The position numbers were made by a program, and so were the translations under genes. A model generated the notes under the pieces. The model was not told the DNA's origin, ran no database searches, and saw only the letters and a program-made list of their open reading frames with translations. This document shows positions 41,098-50,929 of a stretch of DNA of 64,000 nt, piece by piece. Within the stretch, counting starts at the first letter, position 1. The number at the start of each line of letters is the position of its first letter. Source of the DNA: Clostridia bacterium (GTDB taxonomy: Bacteria > Bacillota > Clostridia > Christensenellales > Aristaeellaceae); the NCBI GenBank assembly GCA_017512905.1, contig JAFWEL010000125.1, forward strand, positions 1 to 64,000, read 5' to 3'.

Positions 41098-43005
41098 ATG
41101 ACTTGTAGCAAGATTTACAAACTGCTGGCCCTCGCGCTGGCGGCGCTGCTGATGGCTTCGGCCTCGGCGGAGGGGATGATCGAATGGGACGCGGATACAC
41201 CGGCGCCGACGGAAGCGGTGTTCGACGGGATGCCCACGCTGCCCCCGGTGGACGCGCTGATGACCGGTGAGCCGGATGCCTCGGAGGCGACGCTCGCCCC
41301 GGAGACGACGTTCGTCCCGGAGGCGACGCTCGCGCCCATAGCGGACGCGGAGATTGGGGACGACGGCCTGCTGCGGGTGGAGCTGCGCTCATTGGTCCAG
41401 CCGGCGCGGCTGGACCTGACGCTGCTGGGCAGCTACGCCGTGGAGTCGGACCCTGGCTTCCGATTTGATTCAGGAACGGCCATCGCGCTGACGGCGGACC
41501 GGGACCGGGTGTGGCTGGCGGTGGGCGGTCTGACCATCGACATGGGCAAGTCGCTGACGCTGACCCGCCACCGCGCGCCGGAGGGAACGGAAAACGGCAT
41601 CCGCATCGCCCAAGCGGAGAAGAACGGCCTGTATTGCGGCGACCTGACCGTCACCGCCCGGGGCAGCGGGCTGCGCTGTGTGCTGGCGCTGCCGGTGGAG
41701 GACTACCTTTACGGCGTGGTGGCCTACGAGATGAGCGACAGCTTTCCGCTGGAGGCGCTGAAGGCCCAGGCCGTGGCCGCGAGGACCTATGCCATGCGCC
41801 GCAAGGCGAAGGCGGGTAAGCGGGATTATCACGTGGTGGACACCACCGCGGACCAGGTGTTCAAGGGCTATGACCCCGACCACGCCAACGTCATCCGCGC
41901 CGTGGATGAAACCCGGGGCGTGGTGGGACTGGTGGACGGCGGCGGGTTTGCCACCTGCTACTACACGGCCAGCAACGGCGGCCAGACCGCCCTGCCCAGC
42001 CAGATCTGGGGCAGCGGCGATGACGACGGCTACCTGGCCATGGTTGACGACCCCTATGACCTGGAAAATCCCCGCAGCCTGCAAAACGCGCTGACCGTCT
42101 CCCCGACCTGCGAGGGCAGCGCGGCGCTGAAGGCCATGCTGACGACGGCGCTGGGAGAGGCCATGGCGACGGAGGGCGTCGATGAGGGCCGGTGGGCCTT
42201 CGATTCCATCGCCGCCATCAGGCCGGTGAACCCCCGCTTCGAGGGCAGCCGGATGTTCGACGGCCTGCAATTCGACCTGCGGGCCAGGCTGCTGCAGCCG
42301 GTGGCCACCGTCGAGCCCACGGATACGCCCGGGCCCACGGCGACCCCCGAGACCGGTGCGACCCCCGGAGCCTCGGAATCGCCCGAGCCGGAGCCGACCG
42401 GGACGCCCACCGAGCCGCCGATGGAATGGGTGTTGTCGGAGGCGGTCTATACGGTGACGCTGGACGTGTTCGGACAGATCAAGGATGGCCTGTCCCTGGG
42501 GTTGAACACGGCGGATTACGAGCTGATCGCCGTGGAAACGGCCATGGACGACGCCGGGGCGGCGGAGGCGTTCACACTGATCATGCGCCGATTTGGCCAC
42601 GGCGTGGGCATGAGCCAGCGCGGCGCCCAGTGGATGGCCGGGAATTACGGCATGACCTGGCGGGAGATACTGGGTTTTTACTATCCCGGCGTGACCCTGG
42701 AGCGGATAAACTGGCCGGAGCTGACCCTGACGGCGCTGGACGCGCTGCCCGACAGCGTGGGGGCCGCCAGGCCCGACCCCACCTTAAAGCCGCTGCCCGA
42801 GCCCAAGTCCGGCGAGCGCTACGCCACGGTGACGGCGACCGCGCTGAACGTGCGGCAGCAGCCCTCCACCGACGCCCCGGTGATCGAGCGGCTGGAGGAG
42901 GGGCGAAGGGTGGTCGCGGCCTCGGAGCCCGACGCGGACGGCTGGGTGAAGGTGCACACCGGCGAGGTGGACGGCTTTGTGAAGGCGGAATATCTGGCTT
43001 GGTGA
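41098..43005 (+). CDS. Exported SpoIID/LytB-domain protein with SH3 domain
   Basis: 635 aa. Signal peptide (KIYKLLALALAALLMASASA), then a Thr/Pro-rich linker. The SpoIID/LytB domain carries LPVEDYLYGVVAYEMSDSF, LKAQAVAARTYAMRRKAKA, CYYTASNGGQTA, and, after a TPGPTATPETGA-type linker, GHGVGMSQRGAQWMAGNYG with the ILGFYYPGV end. A C-terminal SH3 domain (YATVTATALNVRQQPSTDAP, GWVKVHTGEVDGFVKAEYL) would bind wall peptides. SpoIID is a lytic transglycosylase in engulfment; this longer family also occurs in vegetative wall remodelling. ATG 41098 has GGAGGG at good spacing. It is followed 31 bp later by the caspase-like gene. Confidence 0.9.
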   Translation: MTCSKIYKLLALALAALLMASASAEGMIEWDADTPAPTEAVFDGMPTLPPVDALMTGEPDASEATLAPETTFVPEATLAPIADAEIGDDGLLRVELRSLVQPARLDLTLLGSYAVESDPGFRFDSGTAIALTADRDRVWLAVGGLTIDMGKSLTLTRHRAPEGTENGIRIAQAEKNGLYCGDLTVTARGSGLRCVLALPVEDYLYGVVAYEMSDSFPLEALKAQAVAARTYAMRRKAKAGKRDYHVVDTTADQVFKGYDPDHANVIRAVDETRGVVGLVDGGGFATCYYTASNGGQTALPSQIWGSGDDDGYLAMVDDPYDLENPRSLQNALTVSPTCEGSAALKAMLTTALGEAMATEGVDEGRWAFDSIAAIRPVNPRFEGSRMFDGLQFDLRARLLQPVATVEPTDTPGPTATPETGATPGASESPEPEPTGTPTEPPMEWVLSEAVYTVTLDVFGQIKDGLSLGLNTADYELIAVETAMDDAGAAEAFTLIMRRFGHGVGMSQRGAQWMAGNYGMTWREILGFYYPGVTLERINWPELTLTALDALPDSVGAARPDPTLKPLPEPKSGERYATVTATALNVRQQPSTDAPVIERLEEGRRVVAASEPDADGWVKVHTGEVDGFVKAEYLAW

Positions 43006-43036
43006 GCCGGATCATCATCCATTCGGAGATACGGAA

Positions 43037-45070
43037 ATGACAAAACGCTTCCTATTATATATGGCGATCGTTCTTGCCGCGGTGCTTTGGCCGGGGTCGA
43101 TTGGCGTGGCCGTTGCCGAGGGAAGCGTTGCGTCCGGCGGGGACGCGCTGGCGGCGGGAGCGCTGGTCGAAGTGGATCTGGACGCGGGGGTCGCGGTGTA
43201 CGAGTTCGTGCCGCCGACCGGCAGCGTCTACGACGTATGGCTGTTCCCGGCGGAGGACGGCGCGCCTGAGGTCAGCGCGAAGCTCTGGCGCGGGGAGCGC
43301 CTGGTGGCCGAGGGCGAGGGCGGCATGCCGGCCCTGAGTCTGCGCCTGGCCGCCGGGGTGATCTACCGGCTGGTGCTGGAGGGCACGGGCCGCGGCCGGT
43401 TGGAGCTGGCGCGCCATGCCCTGTCCCGATGCTTCGCGCTGCCCATCGCGCTGAAATCCGAGGGCGACACCTACGCCAAGGCCTTCGTGCGGGAGGGCGA
43501 CGCCCACTGGTATGCGCTGGACGGGAACTCGACAGCCCCGGTAAGGCTGCTGGCGGTCCCCAGCCGGCAGGACATGCGCCTTGAAGGAATGCTGTTTGAC
43601 GGGGAGGGCCATCTGTTGAAGGCGGGGACGGTCACCGACGGCGGCGCGTGTCTGCTGAACCTGATGCCCGAGGCGGGAAAGCGTTATGCCCTGCGGCTCA
43701 CCTGTCCGGAGGGGGAGACAGGCCTTTACGACCTGACGCTGGAGCGGCTTCCCGGCGAAGCGCCGCCGGAGCGGGTGGCGCTGGATGTCCGGAGCCTGGT
43801 CATCGAGGGTCGGGACACCTTGCAGCTGACGGCGGCGGTGGCGCCCGAAGGCGCAGCGGCCAGCCTGTACTGGGAGAGTTCCCAGAGCGCTGTGGCCCGG
43901 GTGGACGATCAGGGCCGGGTGACCGGCCAGGCCACCGGCACGGCGGTGATCACCGTCTACGCGGCGGAGGGCGTCAGCGATGCCTGCGCGGTGGAGGTGC
44001 GGCCGGTGGCGGTGACGGGCGTGGCGCTGCTCTCGGGGCAGATGACCCTGAGCGTGGGGGACGACGCGGCCATCGAGTGCGAAGTGCTGCCGGAGAACGC
44101 CAGCGACCCCGGCCTGATCTACGAGGCCCTTCCCAAGGGGATTGTGGAAATCGACAGCCGGGGCGTGCTGCGCGGCCTCGCCGAGGGGGATGCCACGGTG
44201 ACGGTCCGGTCCCGGGACGGGGATTACACGGATTCCCTGTCGGTACATGTGAACCCGGCTCCCCGGCGCTGGCGGGCGCTGCTGGTGGGCGAGCAGAACT
44301 ACGCCGAGGGCGTGGCGGCGGTGCGCACCGGCTCCATCCATTCCGTGACCGGGATGCGCAGCATGCTGGAAAACCTGTCCTTCGACGGGGCCCGGTTCCA
44401 GGTGAGCACCCTGCTGGACGCCTCCCGGGACGAGGTGCTCTCGGGCATCGAAAACGGCTTCTTCGACGCCGGGGAGAAGGACCTCTCGCTGTTTTACATC
44501 ACCTGCCATGGCTATTACGCCGGGGGCATGACCTGCCTGCAGATGTACGACGGCTCGGTGCTGGCGGCGGCGGAGCTGGCCCAGGCCCTGCGGAAGGTGA
44601 AGGGGGATGTGCTGGTGGTGATCGACTGCTGCGGCAGCGGCGGCGTCATCGGCAGGGCCAGCGGCACCGGGGACATACTGAAGGGCATCGACGCCGTGTT
44701 CGACGGCACGGTGGGCCCCGCGGTGATGGGCACCAGCCGCTTCCGGGTGCTGGCCAGCGCGGCCCTGGAGCAGGAGAGCTATCGCGTCAGCTTCAAGGGC
44801 AGCGCCGGGGAGACGGATATGTCCACCGTGTTCGCCCGGGCCCTCTGCGAGGCGGGAGGCTGGAGCATCGACCGGTCCACTCGCACCGCCCTGCGCGCCG
44901 ACCGGAACTACGACGGCCGCGTGACCCTGACGGAGCTGTACAGCTACGCCGCCCGAAGGGTGATGTGGACCCTGAACCAGACCGGCGCCCTGACCGACGC
45001 GACGGAACAATACGTGCAAAGCGTCCAGCTCTGGCCCGAGGGGGACGGGCTGGTGGTGATGCAGAGGTAG
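43037..45070 (+). CDS. Exported caspase-like peptidase with bacterial Ig-like (Big_2) domains
   Basis: 677 aa. Signal peptide (FLLYMAIVLAAVLWPGSIGV), an N-terminal beta-rich region (~30-240), two Big_2-type Ig-like domains (~245-410; for example VARVDDQGRVTGQATGTAVI) and a C-terminal caspase/C14-like domain. That domain has RRWRALLVGEQNYAEGV, DLSLFYITCHGYYAGG (catalytic His) and VLVVIDCCGSGGVIG (catalytic Cys). The predicted product is extracellular, unlike classical cytosolic metacaspases. The target is unknown. It is the second gene of a pair with the SpoIID protein, ended by a strong terminator at 45072-45104, so a wall-associated role is likely. Confidence 0.85.
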   Translation: MTKRFLLYMAIVLAAVLWPGSIGVAVAEGSVASGGDALAAGALVEVDLDAGVAVYEFVPPTGSVYDVWLFPAEDGAPEVSAKLWRGERLVAEGEGGMPALSLRLAAGVIYRLVLEGTGRGRLELARHALSRCFALPIALKSEGDTYAKAFVREGDAHWYALDGNSTAPVRLLAVPSRQDMRLEGMLFDGEGHLLKAGTVTDGGACLLNLMPEAGKRYALRLTCPEGETGLYDLTLERLPGEAPPERVALDVRSLVIEGRDTLQLTAAVAPEGAAASLYWESSQSAVARVDDQGRVTGQATGTAVITVYAAEGVSDACAVEVRPVAVTGVALLSGQMTLSVGDDAAIECEVLPENASDPGLIYEALPKGIVEIDSRGVLRGLAEGDATVTVRSRDGDYTDSLSVHVNPAPRRWRALLVGEQNYAEGVAAVRTGSIHSVTGMRSMLENLSFDGARFQVSTLLDASRDEVLSGIENGFFDAGEKDLSLFYITCHGYYAGGMTCLQMYDGSVLAAAELAQALRKVKGDVLVVIDCCGSGGVIGRASGTGDILKGIDAVFDGTVGPAVMGTSRFRVLASAALEQESYRVSFKGSAGETDMSTVFARALCEAGGWSIDRSTRTALRADRNYDGRVTLTELYSYAARRVMWTLNQTGALTDATEQYVQSVQLWPEGDGLVVMQR

Positions 45071-45071
45071 C

Positions 45072-45104
45072 AAAAAGGATTTGCCGGGCGGGCAAATCCT
45101 TTTT
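45072..45104. terminator. Bidirectional intrinsic terminator
   Basis: AAAAAGGATTTGCC (45072-45085), loop GGGCG, GGCAAATCCTTTTT (45091-45104). Perfect 14-bp stem with a T-run; separates the convergent caspase-like and RND genes. Confidence 0.9.
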
Positions 45105-45158
45105 GAGTAGGAAGGAGTTCCGGGTGATGGGATGGACGGGGAATCAGAACATTCCCCC

Positions 45159-48100
45159 TTACCTCCGCAGGGGTTTCAGGCGGATGCGGATGGGTTTGGG
45201 CGGCGCTGCCGGGGCGGGGTTGGCCGGCTCGGGCGTCGTTTCGGCTTCCGTGGCGGCGGGTGCGGGTTCTTCGGTTGCGGATTCGGCGTTCTCCGGATTG
45301 GATACTTCCCCTGATTCAGGCCTGGATACCGCGTTCTTCGGTTCGGATTCTTCCTTTGATTCGGGCGTGGATTCCGCCTGTGCCGGATGAGTTTCTTCTA
45401 TTATAGTAGGCTCCGATTTGGCAGGTATAATAGGCTCCGATTTGGCAGGCTCGGGTTCGGCCGCTGCGGTCTGGGTCTCGCGCCCGGGAACCTCGGTCGC
45501 CGTCTCGCCGCGGGTGTCGCCGTCCAGCACCTCGTCGCCGGTCATGCCGGCGGCCTCCTTGATCATCTGGATCTCCCGGGCCTTCATGGTCTTGCCGTTG
45601 AGCAGGTCGTACAGCACGGGCACGATGAACAGGGTCATCAGCGTGGCGTAGCTCAGGCCGCCGATGGATACCACGGCCATGGGCTGCATCATCTCCGCGC
45701 CGGTGCCGTGGCCCAGGGCCATGGTGGACATGCCGAGGATGGTGGTCAGGGCGGTCATCAGGATCGGGCGCAGGCGGATGCGGCCGGTTTCGATCAGGGC
45801 CTCCCGCTTTTCCATGCCACCGATGCGCAGCTGGTTGACGCAGTCGATGAACACGATGCCGTTGTTGACCACCACGCCGGAGAGCACCAGGAAGCCCAGC
45901 ATGCTGACGATGGACAGGTCCATTTTGAAGATCAGCAGCGCCAGCAGGCCGCCGGTGAAGGCCAGCGGAATGGTGAACATGACGATGATCGGGCTCTTGA
46001 AGCTCTGGAACTGGGCCACCATGATCAGGAAGATCAGCAGCACTGCCACCAGCACCATCCACACCAGGTCCTCCATGATGCCCATGACGGTCTCGTTCTC
46101 GCCGGCCAGCTCGGCGCTGTAGCCGGTGGGCAGGCTGTAGCCCTTCAGCTTTTCGGAGAAGGCGTTGCTGACCAGGTTGGCGCTGTAGCCGTCGGCGACG
46201 CCGAAGGACACGGTCACCATGCGCCGCTGGCTGGAGCGGCTGATGGTGGACAGGCTCTGGCTGTCGCGGATGGTGGCGATGTCGCCGATGCGCACCAGCT
46301 TGTTCTTGTCCTTGCTGTCCACCTCGATTTCCAGGTTTTCGATGTCGGCGGGCTTCAGGTCGCTGTTCGCGCCGTCCTCCAGATAGATGTCCAGCTCGCG
46401 GCCGTCCAGCTTGACCTGGGTGATCTTCACCCGGCCGGCCACCTTCTGGGCCACGAATTGCAGCACCTGGCCGGTGGTGAGGTTCTCGTCGGTGGCCTTT
46501 TCCTTGTCCACCTCCACGCGCAGCTCGGGCACGGCGTCCTCCAGGCCGTCGTCCACGTCCACGATGCCCTCGGTGCTGCGGGCCAGATCGGCCACGTCGG
46601 TGGCGATGGATTGCAGCACCTGCAGGTCGTCGCCGGTGATCTCCACCTGGATGCCGCTGCCGGTCATCATCGAGATGTCCATGGTGCTGGCCTGCACGGT
46701 CAGGTCGGCGTTCAGCTTCTTGCCGATTTCCTCCATCTGGCGGGCGATATCGGCGTTTTTCAGGCCCTTGGATTCATCGATGTTGATGTAGTAGCTCATG
46801 CCGCCGCCGCCGGTCAGGCCGGACAGCATGCCGCCGCTGCCGCCCATCAGGCCCACGGATTCCACGCCCTCGATCTTCATCATTTCGTCCATGATGGCCA
46901 CGGCCTGCGCCTTCTGCTGGGCCTCGGTCATCTCGGCGTCGAAGGCGAGGTCCGCGCTCATCTGGCGGGAATTGACCTCGGGCATGAAGGATATGCCCAT
47001 CTTCGGCACCTGCATCGCCGCGAGCGCCAGCAGCCCCAGCGCCGCCAGCAGCACCAGCGGCTTGAAGCGCAGCGCAAAGCGCAGCAGCGCGGCATAGAAG
47101 CGCTGGATGGCCCCGAAAATGGGGTGCCTGTGGGGCCTGGAGCGGCGCATCAGGAACGAGCACATGGCGGGCACCACCGTCATCGCCACGAGCAGCGAGG
47201 CCAGCAGCGAGAACGCGATGGTCAGGCCCATGTCGGCGAACAGGTCCCGGGCCATGCCCTGCACGAACACGATGGGCAGGAACACGCAGATCGTGGTCAG
47301 CGTGGAGGAGAACAGCGCCCCGGCCACCGAGGACACGCCCTCCACGCAGGCCCGCAGCAGGGGCATGCCCTCCTCGTCATGGAGGCGGTAGATGTTCTCG
47401 ATGGCGACGATGGAGTTGTCCACCAGCATGCCGATGCCCAGGCTCAGGCCGGACAGCGACAGCACGTTCAGCGTGATGCCGGTGAAATACATGCATACAA
47501 AGGCGATGACCACGCTGATGGGGATGGAGAAGGCCACGGTGATGGTGGGGCGGAAGTCCATCAGGAACAGCAGCAGGATCAGTATGGCCAGACCGCCGCC
47601 GGTGAGCAGGTTGCCCAGCACCGAATCGACGATGATGTTGATGTATTCGCCCTGGTTCATCAGGTCCACGATGTGCAGGTTCGGGTTTTCCGCGGCCAGG
47701 GCCTTCACCTTGTCCATGACGGTCTTGGCCACGTCCGCGGTGGAATAGGTGGACTGCTTGTCCATGGACAGCAGTATGCCGTCCTGGCCGTTCAGCTTGG
47801 TGAACACGTCCTCCCGGTCGTCGGTCAGCTCCACCCGGGCCACGTCCAGCAGGCGCACCTCGTCCACCGAGTCCAGGCCCATCTTGAACAGCTTCAGCCG
47901 GCGCAGGGCGTCCAGCGATTCAAACTTGTCGCCCACGCGCACCAGCACCTGTTCCTCGTCGGCATCGTAGACGTAACCGGCGGGCATGGCGATGTTCTGC
48001 GCGCCGATCAGCTGGGACACGGTCTGTAGGGTGACGATGCCGTCCAGGCCCGCGTTCTCCAGGGCCTCGTCCCGCTGCTCGTTGAATTCCTTCCGGGCCT

Positions 48101-50609
48101 TGGCCAGCTTGTCCGCGGCCTCGTTCAGCGCCGAATACGCCTGGGAGAAGCCGGATTCCATCTGCTCTCGGCCCTGCTCCAGCTGGGCGCGGGAGGCGTT
48201 CAGGTCGGTGTCCTCGTCCATGCCCTCCACCAGGCCGCCGGGGATGATGTTCCGCTTCAGCTTGTCCAGGGCCTCGTCCATCTGGGCGATGCCGGCGTCC
48301 AGCTGGGCCAGGCCGTTGGTGGCCTCGACGTACTTCGCGTTCAGGCCCTCCGGGTCCTCCAGCGCCAGTATGGCCTGGTAGGCGTCGCTGTTTTCGATGG
48401 CGGCAATCTGCTCGTCCACCTGGGCGATGGCCTGCTTCAGCGCTTCGGGGGCGGCGGCCAGCTGGGCCAGCTGGGCGTCCGCGGCGGCGATCTCCTGGTC
48501 CAGGGCAGCGATGCGCTCGGTCAGGCTGGCAACTTGGGCCTGGGCGGCCTCCATGCGGCTCCGGATATCGGCGTTTTCCCCGTCCATGGTGTCCAGGGCG
48601 TCCTGGCGGGCGGCGCGGGTTTCCCGCTGACCGGCCAGCTTCTGGGACAGGGCGTCGATCTCAGCGCCCTTGGCCTCGACCTGCCGGTCCAGCTCCTCCA
48701 GCAGGGCGGCTTCGGCGTCCCGCTGCTGGCGCAGCTGGTCCACCGGGACCTCCTCGGCCAGCGCCGTGCCCGGTCGCAGCGCGCTCTCGGGCGCGGGGGA
48801 CGGGGTGGGGGTGGCGTCCGGGTCCTCCCCGGGGACTTCGGCTTCCGCGAGAGCGCCGGAAGGCGCCTGCGTTTCGTCGGGCACGGTCTCAGACGGCGCT
48901 TCGGTGGGATTCTCCTCGGGAGCTTCCGTAGGGGTCTCCTCGGGGGCTTCGGTGGGATTCTCCTCGGGAGCTTCGGTGGGGGCCTCCTCGGGAGCTTCCG
49001 TAGGGGTCTCCTCGGGGGCTTCCGTGGGGGTCTCCTCGGGGGCTTCCGTGGGGGTCTCCTCGGGCGCTTCGGTGGGGGTCTCCGCAGGTGCTTCGGTAGA
49101 AGCCTCCGCAGGCGCTTCGGTGGGAGTCTCCGTCGGTGCTTCGGTAGGAGCCTCCGTAGGCGATTCCGTAGGAATTTCCGTGGGAGTCTCCGTCGGCGCT
49201 TCGGTGGGAACCTCGGTGGGAACCTCGGTGGGGACCTCCGTCGGCGCTTCGGTGGGGACCTCCGTGGGGACTTCCGTCGGCACCTCCGTGGGCGCTTCGG
49301 TGGGCGCGGGCAGGTTGGGCTCCGTCGGTTCTTCGGTTTTCAGACCGGAGTCGGTATTTGCGGGGGCCTCGGCCTGGCCGATCTGCCGGTCCAGGTCGTC
49401 AATGCGGGCCCGGGCCTCGGCCTGTTTGGCCTTCAGGTCGGCCAGTTCAGCGTTGGCGGCGTCCAGCGCGGCCTCGTTTTCGGCGATTTCCCTGTCCAGG
49501 GCCTCGATATCCCGGCGCAGGGCGTCGGCGTCCAGCAGCTTCAGGTCGTCCAGATATTGCTGCTGGCGGGCGCGCTCGGCATCCAGCTCATCCCGCTGGG
49601 CCTGGGCGGCGGCGCGGGCCTCGGCGAGGGCGGGGTCGGCAAGGGCGGCCTCGGCCTGGGCCAGCTGGTCCTGGAGGTTCTGCCGCTGCAGCTTCAGCTG
49701 GGCCAGCCCGTCGGCCAACTGCCGCAGCTTCTGGCGCTGGGCGTCGTCCATGTTCACCAGGGATTCCAGGGCGGCGATGCTCTTGACCAGCTCCTCCCGC
49801 TGGGCGACGGCCTCGGCGCGCTTCTGGGTCAGCTGTTCGATGGCGGGGCCGATCTGGGCCTCGGCCTGGGCCAGCTGGTTTTCGGCCTGCTCCAGCTGCA
49901 TTTCGGCCTTGGCGCGGGCGCGGGACAGCTTGCCCCGGCCGTCGGCCAGCTGGGCCTGGGCGTCGTCCAGCTCCTTTTCCACGTCGGCCAGCTCGGCGTC
50001 CACATCCTTGAGGATGGCGGCGTTGAGCACGTCGATGCGGTTCTGTTCAATGGTGACGTCGATGCGCTGGGTGATGACGCCGGAGGCCTCGGCGGAGGCC
50101 ACGCCGTTGAGGGCCTCGAAGGCGGGCACCAGCTCGTCCTGCACGTAATCGGAGAGGGCCAGGATATCCATGTCGTCCCGGGTGACGGAGAGTATGGCCA
50201 CGGGCAGCATATCCGGGTTCAGCTTCATGGTCACCGGCGCGCCCACGTCGTCGCTCCAGTCGCCGCGCAGCTGGTCCAGCCGGGAGGAAATTTCGATCAG
50301 GGCGGTGTCCATGTTCGCGCCGTCGTTGAACTGCATGATGACCACGGAGACGTTGTCCCGGGAGGAGGAGGTGATCTTCTTCACGTCGTTGAGCGTGGCG
50401 AAGGCGGCTTCCATGGGGCGGGTCAGCTCGTCCTCCACCTGCTCCGGCGTGGCCCCCACATAGCTGGTGTAGACCACCACATAGGGCAGGTTCATGCTGG
50501 GCAGCAGGTCGGTGGTCATGTGCTGGAACGATATGACCCCCAGCACGATCACCAGTATGATGCCCACGATGACGGTATAGGGCTTTTTGACGCTGTACCT
50601 GGAAAACAC
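45159..50609 (-). CDS. RND efflux transporter with a very large coiled-coil/PTE-repeat insertion
   Basis: 1816 aa, against ~1050 for typical HAE1/SwrC relatives. An RND start (MFSRYSVKKPYTVIVG, TM1; then MNLPYVVVYTSYVGATPEQV) runs to residue ~200. An insertion of ~650 residues follows: an Ala/Gln/Glu-rich coiled coil (~200-420); a Thr-Glu-Pro repeat tract (~430-585, PTEV 4-mers then PTEAPEET 8-mers); and a second coiled coil (~620-845). The RND sequence then resumes: GLSLGIGMLVDNSIVAIENI with the proton-relay Asp, and later LVLSGVVVNNGIVFIDCVNQ. The C-terminal ~110 residues form an acidic Pro/Glu tail. Likely exports lipophilic compounds. No adaptor or outer-membrane partner is nearby. A 155-nt leader follows its promoter. 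Confidence 0.9.
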   Translation of the reverse strand: MFSRYSVKKPYTVIVGIILVIVLGVISFQHMTTDLLPSMNLPYVVVYTSYVGATPEQVEDELTRPMEAAFATLNDVKKITSSSRDNVSVVIMQFNDGANMDTALIEISSRLDQLRGDWSDDVGAPVTMKLNPDMLPVAILSVTRDDMDILALSDYVQDELVPAFEALNGVASAEASGVITQRIDVTIEQNRIDVLNAAILKDVDAELADVEKELDDAQAQLADGRGKLSRARAKAEMQLEQAENQLAQAEAQIGPAIEQLTQKRAEAVAQREELVKSIAALESLVNMDDAQRQKLRQLADGLAQLKLQRQNLQDQLAQAEAALADPALAEARAAAQAQRDELDAERARQQQYLDDLKLLDADALRRDIEALDREIAENEAALDAANAELADLKAKQAEARARIDDLDRQIGQAEAPANTDSGLKTEEPTEPNLPAPTEAPTEVPTEVPTEVPTEAPTEVPTEVPTEVPTEAPTETPTEIPTESPTEAPTEAPTETPTEAPAEASTEAPAETPTEAPEETPTEAPEETPTEAPEETPTEAPEEAPTEAPEENPTEAPEETPTEAPEENPTEAPSETVPDETQAPSGALAEAEVPGEDPDATPTPSPAPESALRPGTALAEEVPVDQLRQQRDAEAALLEELDRQVEAKGAEIDALSQKLAGQRETRAARQDALDTMDGENADIRSRMEAAQAQVASLTERIAALDQEIAAADAQLAQLAAAPEALKQAIAQVDEQIAAIENSDAYQAILALEDPEGLNAKYVEATNGLAQLDAGIAQMDEALDKLKRNIIPGGLVEGMDEDTDLNASRAQLEQGREQMESGFSQAYSALNEAADKLAKARKEFNEQRDEALENAGLDGIVTLQTVSQLIGAQNIAMPAGYVYDADEEQVLVRVGDKFESLDALRRLKLFKMGLDSVDEVRLLDVARVELTDDREDVFTKLNGQDGILLSMDKQSTYSTADVAKTVMDKVKALAAENPNLHIVDLMNQGEYINIIVDSVLGNLLTGGGLAILILLLFLMDFRPTITVAFSIPISVVIAFVCMYFTGITLNVLSLSGLSLGIGMLVDNSIVAIENIYRLHDEEGMPLLRACVEGVSSVAGALFSSTLTTICVFLPIVFVQGMARDLFADMGLTIAFSLLASLLVAMTVVPAMCSFLMRRSRPHRHPIFGAIQRFYAALLRFALRFKPLVLLAALGLLALAAMQVPKMGISFMPEVNSRQMSADLAFDAEMTEAQQKAQAVAIMDEMMKIEGVESVGLMGGSGGMLSGLTGGGGMSYYINIDESKGLKNADIARQMEEIGKKLNADLTVQASTMDISMMTGSGIQVEITGDDLQVLQSIATDVADLARSTEGIVDVDDGLEDAVPELRVEVDKEKATDENLTTGQVLQFVAQKVAGRVKITQVKLDGRELDIYLEDGANSDLKPADIENLEIEVDSKDKNKLVRIGDIATIRDSQSLSTISRSSQRRMVTVSFGVADGYSANLVSNAFSEKLKGYSLPTGYSAELAGENETVMGIMEDLVWMVLVAVLLIFLIMVAQFQSFKSPIIVMFTIPLAFTGGLLALLIFKMDLSIVSMLGFLVLSGVVVNNGIVFIDCVNQLRIGGMEKREALIETGRIRLRPILMTALTTILGMSTMALGHGTGAEMMQPMAVVSIGGLSYATLMTLFIVPVLYDLLNGKTMKAREIQMIKEAAGMTGDEVLDGDTRGETATEVPGRETQTAAAEPEPAKSEPIIPAKSEPTIIEETHPAQAESTPESKEESEPKNAVSRPESGEVSNPENAESATEEPAPAATEAETTPEPANPAPAAPPKPIRIRLKPLRR
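48860..49315 (-). repeat. Tandem in-frame PTE-type coding repeats
   Basis: Units of 12 bp (Pro-Thr-Glu-Val/Ala) and 24 bp (PTEAPEET, with Asn or Ala variants) repeat within the RND gene. Copy number is probably variable between strains. Repeats are contiguous and translated, without spacers. Confidence 0.9.
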
Positions 50610-50770
50610 GCGGAACCCCCCTGACGGATGGAATTAATTTGTTTCGCGGCGATGGCGGCGCGTCGGCCCGTGAAAACGGGATTTATTCCGACGCGAGGGT
50701 TACAGTATTACTTATATATTACAATTATACTCCATCAATATGAACTGGGTATAAAGATATTCTGACAGTT

Positions 50771-50799
50771 ATTATAGTAGTACGACAGCAAAATGTCCA
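50771..50799 (-). promoter_or_regulatory. Promoter of the RND gene
   Basis: Minus strand: -35 TGGACA (50794-50799), 17-bp spacer, -10 TATAAT (50771-50776). Leader ~155 nt, AT-rich at 50700-50760. Confidence 0.7.
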
Positions 50800-50894
50800 C
50801 GGGATTGAGGAGAATTAACGCAAATTTCTGATGGATTTGGGAACCGGTTACCTAATTGTACCCATAATTTAACATAACGCCGAACCTTTTGTGG

Positions 50895-50923
50895 TTGACT
50901 TTGGCAGTATGACTCTGTATAAT
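50895..50923 (+). promoter_or_regulatory. Promoter of the giant Ig-like repeat protein
   Basis: -35 TTGACT (50895-50900), 17-bp spacer, -10 TATAAT (50918-50923). The next credible start codon is ATG 51284, giving a ~355-nt leader. Confidence 0.8.
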
Positions 50924-50929
50924 GTAACC

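Noticed and set aside
48860..49315. Regular short repeats resembling a CRISPR array
   Set aside because: Repeats are contiguous without unique spacers, and are in frame as Pro-Thr-Glu codons of the RND gene.
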